From positions 1 through 5,214 of the forward strand of contig JALQUE010000359.1 in assembly GCA_023260815.1 (NCBI GenBank): 5,214 nt of DNA, written 5' to 3'. The number at the start of each line of letters is the position of its first letter. The stretch's first letter is position 1. Origin of the DNA: Roseovarius sp. Its GTDB lineage: Bacteria; Pseudomonadota; Alphaproteobacteria; Rhodobacterales; Rhodobacteraceae. Position numbers and translations under genes: made by a program. The notes below the pieces were generated by a model. The model had not been told where the DNA came from, did not search any database, and was given only the letters and a program-made list of their open reading frames with translations. Positions 1-5,117 of this stretch are shown here, in pieces.

Positions 1-40
1 TATACCGACGCGATACCGACGTGATACAGACGCGATACCG
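1..40. repeat. Short 11-bp tandem repeat at left edge
   Basis: Three consecutive 11-bp units lie at 8-18, 19-29 and 30-40. They read ACGCGATACCG, ACGTGATACAG and ACGCGATACCG: the first and third are identical and the middle one differs at two bases. A partial unit (TATACCG) occupies 1-7, so the array probably continues to the left of the window. The period is not a multiple of three, which argues against coding sequence. It is close to one helical turn, so each unit would face the same side of the DNA. Function is unknown; a protein-binding array or a simple slippage repeat are both possible. Confidence 0.6.
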
Positions 41-82
41 ATGGCTGTTTTGTCTGGTTAACCAATGGCTTGACGGCGATTC

Positions 83-262
83 GCCACCCTCACCCCATCT
101 CCCTGCCCGACGGCCCGAACATCAGCCTATCCACCGCACTCCGTGTCACGGGCGCCGGAATAAATCTTGCGGTCTTTGCCACCCTCACCCCAGCTTCTTG
201 CCCGGCGGATCGAACGGCAGGAACTCCACCGCGCTCTGTTTCACAGGCGACGGAAAAAGTTT
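83..262. repeat. Diverged direct repeat pair, offset 95 bp
   Basis: Positions 83-161 align without gaps to 178-256, with about 18 differences in 79 bases by hand alignment (about 77% identity). Weaker similarity continues to about 167/262. The right copy is the end of the serine proteinase gene plus a few bases past its stop. The left copy lies directly downstream of that gene in the same orientation. Similarity drops to background on both sides of the aligned block, so this looks like an old duplication or the remnant of a second related gene. Confidence 0.75.
90..182 (-). pseudogene. Decayed copy of the proteinase C-terminus
   Basis: Read on the minus strand, this stretch encodes a protein tail resembling that of the proteinase next to it. 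IPAPVTRSAV aligns with FPSPVKQSAV, both continue to an ending in G, and both end in a TGA followed by GGGTGGC. The 18 base differences across the aligned codons fall almost evenly on codon positions 1, 2 and 3 (7, 6 and 5), which is the pattern of unselected drift rather than a preserved protein. No catalytic part of the family is present. A GTG at 180-182 could open a frame of about 30 codons just after the proteinase stop, so a small coupled ORF is a weak alternative. I prefer a gene remnant. Confidence 0.5.
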
Positions 263-1012
263 CATGAGATCAAGGATTTCCGGTGGCATCCCCACCGTCA
301 CCTCGACCCCCAGCTCGCGCGCCTCGGCAGGTGTCAGCGCGTAATCATGCGTCCATGTCCCCGACGCCAACGTCTTCGCCAGCGCCTCGGCCTTGTCCCT
401 GTCCATCCTCGGCGTCATGATCTCCACCGCCCCCCGCACCACCTGCGCGATGGCCTTGTCACTGACATCCGCCAAAACCAGCGCCACATCCGAGACATGC
501 TCGACCGGTTTGGCATCCCGCGCCGCAATGATCGAGGCCGCTGAAATCCCCATGATTTGCGGGTCTATCGGCCCCAGCATCGAGAACTCTCCCATCACGA
601 TTTCATCGGCGGCAAGTGCGATAAGCGTGCCGCCTGACATGGCATAAATCGGAACGAAAACAGTGACTTTCGCGGGATGAGCCTCAACCGCGCGGGCGAT
701 TTGCATGGCCGCAAGAACCAGCCCTCCGGGCGTATGCAGGACCAGATCGATCGGCGTGTTGGCTGGCGTCGCCTTGATCGCCGAGATGATCGATTGCGCA
801 TCTTCCAGATCGATCATCCGACTGACATTGACGCCAAAGAAACTGCGACGCTCCTGCCGGTGGATCATCGTTATCACGCGACTGCGACGCTGTCGCTCGA
901 TTGCACGGATCGCCTGCTCGCGACGGAAGGCGAAAATGCGCCCCGTCAGGACTGGTTGCAGGATCATCACCATGAAAAATATGAAGAAAATCGTCGACAG
1001 ACTAAATTCCAT
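185..1012 (-). CDS. Membrane-anchored SDH-family ClpP-fold serine proteinase
   Basis: Predicted 275-residue protein of the SDH (serine dehydrogenase proteinase, former DUF114) family, distantly related to ClpP and SppA. The N-terminus is one hydrophobic helix (about residues 3-22) followed by an Arg-rich stretch, so the catalytic domain should sit on the cytoplasmic face by the positive-inside rule. Family landmarks are visible in order: HTPGG at 93-97 (oxyanion-side loop), AMSGGT at 124-129 with the probable nucleophile Ser126, GPIDPQ at 147-152, and a TWTHDYALTPAEA segment near 219-231. The partner of the catalytic Ser is not assigned. I chose the ATG at 1010-1012 because GGAGG lies 4 bases upstream; the in-frame ATG at 1034-1036, eight codons earlier, has no ribosome binding site. 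The gene is transcribed away from the lipoprotein gene. Its substrate is unknown. The family assignment is good; the cellular role is inference (membrane or envelope protein turnover). Confidence 0.88.
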   Translation of the reverse strand: MEFSLSTIFFIFFMVMILQPVLTGRIFAFRREQAIRAIERQRRSRVITMIHRQERRSFFGVNVSRMIDLEDAQSIISAIKATPANTPIDLVLHTPGGLVLAAMQIARAVEAHPAKVTVFVPIYAMSGGTLIALAADEIVMGEFSMLGPIDPQIMGISAASIIAARDAKPVEHVSDVALVLADVSDKAIAQVVRGAVEIMTPRMDRDKAEALAKTLASGTWTHDYALTPAEARELGVEVTVGMPPEILDLMKLFPSPVKQSAVEFLPFDPPGKKLG

Positions 1013-1051
1013 AAGGCCTCCGGGCCGTTTATCCATTCATAAAATCTGGTT

Positions 1052-1056
1052 GAGTC
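1052..1056. promoter_or_regulatory. GANTC (CcrM-type) site between divergent genes
   Basis: GAGTC lies between the proteinase and lipoprotein genes. In Alphaproteobacteria GANTC is methylated by CcrM, and GcrA, encoded in this window, acts at methylated GANTC promoters. The site lies inside the spacer of a weak leftward promoter candidate (TTGCTG at 1060-1065, TATGAA at 1036-1041, 18-bp spacer). The match is exact; regulatory use is inferred. Confidence 0.45.
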
Positions 1057-1081
1057 TTGCAGCAATGCGTCACCTTGTGAA

Positions 1082-1110
1082 TTGAAAAATACCACTGTTC
1101 GGGCAATGAT
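1082..1110 (+). promoter_or_regulatory. Candidate sigma70 promoter of the lipoprotein gene
   Basis: TTGAAA at 1082-1087 matches five of six -35 consensus bases. A 17-bp spacer separates it from AATGAT at 1105-1110, which matches four of six -10 bases. Transcription would start near 1117 and leave a leader of about 70 bases before the lipoprotein start codon. This is a by-eye consensus match only. Confidence 0.35.
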
Positions 1111-1187
1111 CACACAGGTAGTAGACAACCGGGACCATGCAGGCGGGCCGATAACCGCACCGGATCCCGATCAAAGAGGCGAACACG

Positions 1188-1538
1188 ATGCGACAGGCGA
1201 TTATCCTTGGTTTGGCGATGCTTCTGGCCGGTTGCGGCGGCGGCGGTGATAGGTACCGTGGCGGCTCAGGCCCGTCAGGCGGCGTTCCGATGGCATCGGG
1301 GCCGCTCAATCAGGCCTGCCTCGCGTCTGATCGCAAGGCCAGATCGCGTGCGCTGTGCGGCTGCATTCAGGCCGCAGCAAACCAGACCCTGAACGGCGCA
1401 CAGCAGCGCCGCGCCGTCGTCTTTTACAACAACCCACAACTTGCACAGGATGTCCGGCAATCCGATAGCACCATCGATGAACGCTTCTGGGCCGCCTACC
1501 GCGCCTACGGCGAGCGGGCCGAACGGTTGTGCAGCTGA
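1188..1538 (+). CDS. Small secreted lipoprotein of unknown function
   Basis: A 116-residue protein with a classical lipoprotein signal: Met-Arg, a hydrophobic core, then the lipobox LLAGC with the lipidated Cys at position 16. The mature protein begins with a Gly/Ser/Pro-rich flexible stretch (about 17-40). A compact domain of about 75 residues follows, containing four more Cys (44, 57, 59, 115). CGC at 57-59 and the penultimate Cys suggest one or two disulfides in the periplasm. The start is supported by AAAGAGG at 1173-1179, eight bases upstream. Acidic residue 17 is absent (Gly instead), so by the usual rule it would go to the outer membrane, although that rule is less certain outside enterics. 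I recall similar short proteins in Rhodobacterales annotated as 'arginine transporter'; nothing in this sequence supports transport. It is convergent with the permease gene, with only four bases between stop codons. Confidence 0.85.
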   Translation: MRQAIILGLAMLLAGCGGGGDRYRGGSGPSGGVPMASGPLNQACLASDRKARSRALCGCIQAAANQTLNGAQQRRAVVFYNNPQLAQDVRQSDSTIDERFWAAYRAYGERAERLCS

Positions 1539-1542
1539 CCCT

Positions 1543-2346
1543 TCAAGCCTTCAGACGATAGCCGCGGGCGAACATCCACCACGCGGTGATCGAAATGGCG
1601 ACGGTCACCCCCACACCCACGCAAAGCCCCAGCCAGGGCGAGCTGTCCGATATGCCGAGCATTCCATAGCGCACCCCGTCGATCATGTAGAAAATCGGGT
1701 TGAAGTGTGTGATCTTGTTCAACAAAGGCGGCAATGCCTGCACCGAATAAAAGGTGCCTGACAGGAAGGCCAGCGGCGTGACAACAAAGTTCGTAATCGC
1801 GGCCATCTGGTCGAACTTGTTCGCGAAAATCCCCGCAACCATACCAAGCCCGGACAGGAACGCCGCGCCAAGCACCACGAAAACGATCATCCAAAGCGGA
1901 TGCGCCGGCACCAACCCCAGAACCACGAATTGCCCCAACGCAATCGCAAGCGCCACGAAGATGCCCCGCCCGACACCGCCCGCCATGTAGCCCAAAACCA
2001 TTTCGCCCGCGCTGAGCGGCGGCATCAGCGTGTCCACGATATTGCCCTGAACCTTCGAGATCACGATCGACGACGACGTATTGGCGAATGCGTTCTGGAT
2101 CACGGTCATCATCAGGATGCCGGGTGCAATGAACGTCGTGAAATCCACCCCCATGACATCGCCACGGCGCGGGCCGATCGCAATCGAAAAGATCACCATG
2201 AACAGCCCCGCAGTGACCAGCGGCGCCAGCAGGGTTTGTGTCCAGACCGCCATGAAACGCTGAACTTCGCGCGCAGCCAGCGTGTATAAACCCAGCCAGT
2301 TCACGCGCCCGAAACGCCGAGTCCCCATATTGCTGATGTTGGTCAT
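1543..2346 (-). CDS. ABC-2 type transporter permease (YadH/NodJ-like)
   Basis: Predicted 267-residue integral membrane subunit of an ABC-2 type exporter (COG0842-like; YadH, NodJ and DrrB are relatives). Hydrophobic segments lie near residues 36-56, 72-88, 116-144, 151-175, 182-202 and 238-260, the six-helix layout of the family. Two family signatures are visible. One is GNIVDTLMPPLSAGE near 101-115, in the loop after helix 2. The other is SGTFYSVQALPP followed by NPIFYMIDGVRYG near 216-228, before the last helix. Members form a dimer with a separate ATPase and export polysaccharides, lipids or drugs. No ATPase gene is in the window, so the partner and substrate cannot be named. I chose the ATG at 2344-2346 because AAGGGG lies five bases upstream; an in-frame ATG at 2362-2364 adds six residues but has no clear ribosome binding site. 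The gene diverges from gcrA. Confidence 0.9.
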   Translation of the reverse strand: MTNISNMGTRRFGRVNWLGLYTLAAREVQRFMAVWTQTLLAPLVTAGLFMVIFSIAIGPRRGDVMGVDFTTFIAPGILMMTVIQNAFANTSSSIVISKVQGNIVDTLMPPLSAGEMVLGYMAGGVGRGIFVALAIALGQFVVLGLVPAHPLWMIVFVVLGAAFLSGLGMVAGIFANKFDQMAAITNFVVTPLAFLSGTFYSVQALPPLLNKITHFNPIFYMIDGVRYGMLGISDSSPWLGLCVGVGVTVAISITAWWMFARGYRLKA

Positions 2347-2368
2347 GCGATCCCCTTCGGTCATGGAT

Positions 2369-2373
2369 GATTC
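2369..2373. promoter_or_regulatory. GANTC (CcrM-type) site upstream of gcrA
   Basis: GATTC sits between the permease and gcrA genes, seven bases before the -35 element of the predicted gcrA promoter and close to the permease start. GcrA-dependent promoters carry methylated GANTC, so this could link gcrA or the permease to the replication-dependent methylation state. Autoregulation is inference from position only. Confidence 0.45.
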
Positions 2374-2379
2374 GACGCC

Positions 2380-2407
2380 TTGTAACTTACTGATGAGTGA
2401 TTAGAAT
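2380..2407 (+). promoter_or_regulatory. Predicted sigma70 promoter of gcrA
   Basis: TTGTAA at 2380-2385 (four of six -35 consensus bases) is followed after 16 bp by TAGAAT at 2402-2407 (five of six -10 bases). The surrounding stretch is unusually A/T-rich for this window. Transcription would start near 2414, giving a leader of about 60 bases that contains the hairpin at 2430-2452. Confidence 0.55.
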
Positions 2408-2429
2408 AGGGCGACCACGGAATAATCAG

Positions 2430-2456
2430 GGCGGCGCGGGCAACCGGCCGCCTTTT
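2430..2456 (+). promoter_or_regulatory. GC-only hairpin plus T-run in the gcrA leader
   Basis: GGCGGC (2430-2435) pairs with GCCGCC (2447-2452). After a single bulged G (2436), CGG (2437-2439) pairs with CCG (2444-2446) around a GCAA loop (2440-2443), which is a GNRA tetraloop. All nine pairs are G-C. Four Ts (2453-2456) follow directly, then the gcrA ribosome binding site begins at 2462. On the plus strand it has the form of an intrinsic terminator, although the T-run is short. No plus-strand gene lies just upstream that would need terminating. It may act as an attenuator or as an mRNA structure affecting stability or translation of gcrA. Confidence 0.55.
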
Positions 2457-2472
2457 GAGATAGGAAGCCACC

Positions 2473-3066
2473 ATGTCCTGGAGCGACGAACGCGTCGAAC
2501 TTCTTAAGAAACTCTGGAGCGAGGGCCAGTCGGCCAGCCAGATCGCCAAGGAACTCGGCGGTGTGACGCGCAATGCCGTGATCGGCAAGGTGCATCGCCT
2601 CGGGCTGTCGAACCGAAACGGCGCGGCGGCATCTGGCGCGGACACCGCAGCCAAGGCCAAGCCAGCCGCCAAGTCGGAAGCCAAGTCAAAGGCAGCCGCC
2701 AAACCCGCCGCCAAGACCGAACCCAAGCCCGCGCCCGAACCCAAAGAGGTTTCGGTTCCCGCACCGCAAGCCCCGGTATCGCGCGCCAGACAGATCATCC
2801 CGGCAGGGCAGCCCTTGCCACCTCAGCCGTCGACCAACGAGATTGATCCGGCGGCTCTGGCCAAAGTCAGCGAGATCGAGAAGAAAGCCAAGAAGCTCAC
2901 CTTGATGGAATTGACCGAGCGGACCTGCAAATGGCCTGTGGGCGATCCTGCGACACCGGATTTCTGGTTCTGCGGCCTGCCCGTCCAATCCGGCAAACCC
3001 TACTGCGAAGCGCATGTGGGCGTGGCCTTTCAACCAATGAGCAGCCGTCGCGACCGCAAGCGGTAA
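2473..3066 (+). CDS. gcrA: GcrA cell cycle regulator
   Basis: A 197-residue GcrA protein, the alphaproteobacterial cell-cycle factor that binds the sigma70 holoenzyme and activates promoters carrying CcrM-methylated GANTC. The N-terminal helix-turn-helix DNA-binding domain spans about 1-46 (starts MSWSDERVELL; core GGVTRNAVIGKVHRLGLS at 29-46). A long Ala/Lys/Pro-rich, probably disordered linker covers about 51-120. The C-terminal sigma70-interacting domain covers about 140-188, with LTLMELTERTCKWPVGDP at 142-159, FWFCG and YCEAH. Cys152, Cys167, Cys178 and His181 form a conserved-looking cluster. The tail is basic (RRDRKR). AGGAAG at 2462-2467, five bases before the ATG, supports the start. 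A predicted promoter and leader hairpin lie upstream and an intrinsic terminator lies downstream, so gcrA appears to be monocistronic. Confidence 0.97.
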   Translation: MSWSDERVELLKKLWSEGQSASQIAKELGGVTRNAVIGKVHRLGLSNRNGAAASGADTAAKAKPAAKSEAKSKAAAKPAAKTEPKPAPEPKEVSVPAPQAPVSRARQIIPAGQPLPPQPSTNEIDPAALAKVSEIEKKAKKLTLMELTERTCKWPVGDPATPDFWFCGLPVQSGKPYCEAHVGVAFQPMSSRRDRKR

Positions 3067-3091
3067 TCCCGGCTGAGACCGACATGAAAGG

Positions 3092-3123
3092 AAGCGCGTC
3101 AGGCTTGGCCCGGCGCGCTTTTT
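3092..3123 (+). terminator. Intrinsic terminator downstream of gcrA
   Basis: AAGCGCG (3092-3098) pairs perfectly with CGCGCTT (3114-3120). The stem can extend inwards by a T-G and a C-G pair, and possibly two more G-C pairs past a bulge. It ends in TTTTT (3119-3123). It begins 26 bases after the gcrA stop and ends three bases before the stop of the convergent asmA-like gene. On the opposite strand the downstream run is TTCCTTTC, so it may also work weakly for the other gene. Confidence 0.8.
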
Positions 3124-3126
3124 GCG

Positions 3127-5106
3127 TCAGTCGAACAGCTTGAACAATTCCTTCTTCAGCTCGTCCTCGACCTTGTTTTTCAGGGCATCTTCCACCGACT
3201 GCCCTTCCTCGACGGTGACACCCAATTCTTTTTGAACAGCCCGGTTGACCTCTTGCTTGGCCTTGGCCTTCAACTCGTCCTTCTGTTCCTTGAAATTCAG
3301 ATCGATCGCCGCTTCCAGATCCGGGGTAATCCGGGGATTGGACCATGGCCCGCGAATGCGCACCGGTATCGCCAGCCCCTTGCGGGTGTCGCCCTCCAGC
3401 AAGGTCGGGGTGAACGTGTAATCGATGTCGCGCGCACCAAGCCCAACGCGGCCTTCGCCGCGCGCCTTGGCAAAAGGCAGGCTCAGCAACAGGTCGGTGT
3501 TGAACAGATTACCTGCCTGCATGGTGAAACTGGTGCTCAGACTGTCGAACACGGTCGTGCCGCCGCTGGCATCGCCTGAGCGCATCAGCTTGTCGAGATC
3601 AATCCCCGAGATCACGCCGCGCCCGGTGCGTAGCCCGCCTTGGCCCTCAAGACTGTTCATGATCGCATGCAGCGATTGGCCAACACCAAGGAAGCTGACC
3701 TCTCCATCGGCTTTCGCGGCAAAGCGCGAGATATCCACCGCATCGCTCAGGAACGTCTCCAGATTGATGCCTGCGGCGGTCATCTTGCCGCCCACGGAAA
3801 GGCCAGACCGATTGTTGAGCACGAATTCGCCGGTGATGTTTCCGTCATAGGCCTGCACCTCGCGCAGCGCAAAGACCAGCCGCGATTGGGTCAGCGTGGC
3901 CAATGTGCGCGTCTTGCCCAACTTCAGATCCCCAAGGTCTATGCTGTCGGCCACCAGCGCCACCTCGCCATCCGCCAGACCAAGGGCACTGGCGTCGATC
4001 GGGGTTTTGGGCCACCCGTCGGTCGGCACGCTGCCGCCCGTCGCGCCACCGCCCTGCGCCGTGGTGGATGTGGCCGATGGGCTGCTGCCTGCGGCAAGTG
4101 CCGAGAAATCCAAGGCGCCTGCCGTCAGCTGTGCGTTCAGACGTGGCCGATCGCCCCCCATGAACACATCCGCCGCCCCCGAAAGCCTGTTGTTGTCCAG
4201 TGCCAGCGCGGTGTCGCGCAGCGACAGGCGCATGTCCTCGGACAGGGTCAGGTCGGTGGCAAGCGTGATGGCGCGCCCCATGCCTTGCGGGATGTCCACA
4301 CCCGACACGCCGAACGCCGCGAGGAAAGCCGCTGTATCACTCATATCTGCGGTCAACCGCCCGCCCAATTGCGGCAGAACGCCCGCGCGGCCGTCAAAAT
4401 CAAGTGTTCCGCCAGAGGTGCTGATGCTGGCCACAAGATCCGTGACACCGCCCTCGATGAAGGTGCCCACCTCGTCCAGCTGTCCCGAGACGTTCACCAC
4501 CGCGCCCGCCGGCATGGCCGAAGCCTCGAACGTCGCGGCGCCATCATAATCCGGCCAGCGCAGATCAAGGTTGATGTTCCGAAGGCTCAGCGTTTCACCC
4601 GTGCCGTGGTCGCGATAGGTGACCAGTGCATCGGAGATCAGCGCGCGGTCCAGCGTCAGCGCCAGCCGTTCCGACCGGGCGGGTTGCCCGGGTTCGGATT
4701 GCCCCGAAGGCGCCACGCCCTCGACGCCCAGTTGCCAGTTGACGCGCCCGTCAGCGGCGCGTTCCAGCAAAACACTTGGATTGACCGCCTCAAGCCCCGT
4801 TATCCGGATATCGCCACCAAACAGCGCCACCGGCTCCACCCCGATCTTGAGACTGTCAGCCTCGAGCATCGGTCCACCATCGGACCAGTCCGCATTGGCA
4901 ACGAGCACCTCGCCCGTGCTGACCCCCAGAACCGGGTAGAAACTGATGGTGGTCCGGCCCGAAAAGCTGACATCGCGGCCTGTCGCGCTGCTGATCTGTT
5001 CAGCGGCGATCTTGGCGATCCGGTCCCCCGGAAGCAAGAGCAATGACCCAACAGCGACCACGACCACGACGATCACCAGCCCCACCAAACGCAACAACAA
5101 CCGCAT
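3127..5106 (-). CDS. AsmA family protein
   Basis: Predicted 659-residue inner-membrane-anchored protein of the AsmA family, whose members (AsmA, TamB, YhdP, YdbH) are large periplasmic proteins linked to lipid movement and outer-membrane homeostasis. One N-terminal transmembrane helix (about 2-25, a run of Val and Leu) is followed by the typical AsmA opening (LPGDRIAKIAAEQISSATGR, then a beta-rich segment). A Ser/Thr/Gly linker lies near 339-360. The C-terminal AsmA domain spans about 375-590, with LEGQGGLRTGRGVISGIDL near 486-504, and includes the conserved segment around FTMQAGNLFNTDLLLSLP near 527-544. A Lys/Glu-rich, probably helical tail covers about 597-659 and ends in LFKLFD. I chose the ATG at 5104-5106 because AAAGGGGG lies just upstream and the hydrophobic anchor starts there. 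A longer frame to a GTG at 5211 adds 35 residues with no signal character. It converges with gcrA and is probably co-transcribed with the partial gene at its 5' side. Confidence 0.92.
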   Translation of the reverse strand: MRLLLRLVGLVIVVVVVAVGSLLLLPGDRIAKIAAEQISSATGRDVSFSGRTTISFYPVLGVSTGEVLVANADWSDGGPMLEADSLKIGVEPVALFGGDIRITGLEAVNPSVLLERAADGRVNWQLGVEGVAPSGQSEPGQPARSERLALTLDRALISDALVTYRDHGTGETLSLRNINLDLRWPDYDGAATFEASAMPAGAVVNVSGQLDEVGTFIEGGVTDLVASISTSGGTLDFDGRAGVLPQLGGRLTADMSDTAAFLAAFGVSGVDIPQGMGRAITLATDLTLSEDMRLSLRDTALALDNNRLSGAADVFMGGDRPRLNAQLTAGALDFSALAAGSSPSATSTTAQGGGATGGSVPTDGWPKTPIDASALGLADGEVALVADSIDLGDLKLGKTRTLATLTQSRLVFALREVQAYDGNITGEFVLNNRSGLSVGGKMTAAGINLETFLSDAVDISRFAAKADGEVSFLGVGQSLHAIMNSLEGQGGLRTGRGVISGIDLDKLMRSGDASGGTTVFDSLSTSFTMQAGNLFNTDLLLSLPFAKARGEGRVGLGARDIDYTFTPTLLEGDTRKGLAIPVRIRGPWSNPRITPDLEAAIDLNFKEQKDELKAKAKQEVNRAVQKELGVTVEEGQSVEDALKNKVEDELKKELFKLFD

Positions 5107-5117
5107 GTCAGCCCCCT

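Noticed and set aside
1..40. A CRISPR array.
   Set aside because: Units are 11 bp with no spacers, far shorter than CRISPR repeats, and no cas genes are present.
21..344. Plus-strand open frames across the left end.
   Set aside because: Their Pro/His/Arg-rich products run antisense to the proteinase tail and its decayed copy and have no recognisable domain.
1013..1036. An eight-residue longer start for the serine proteinase.
   Set aside because: No ribosome binding site precedes the ATG at 1036, while GGAGG precedes the ATG at 1012, which opens directly into the membrane helix.
1539..1542. A dedicated terminator between the convergent lipoprotein and permease genes.
   Set aside because: Only four bases separate the stop codons, and I see no hairpin followed by a T-run nearby on either strand.
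2361..2798. Minus-strand open frames across the start of gcrA.
   Set aside because: Low-complexity Ala/Leu/Gly or Arg/Trp-rich products that mirror the Ala/Lys linker of gcrA; gcrA itself is certain here.
3640..5046. A 468-codon open frame on the plus strand opposite the asmA-like gene.
   Set aside because: Its product is Arg/His/Gln-rich with no domain character, which is typical of the antisense of a GC-rich gene. The minus strand encodes a clear AsmA protein with a good ribosome binding site.
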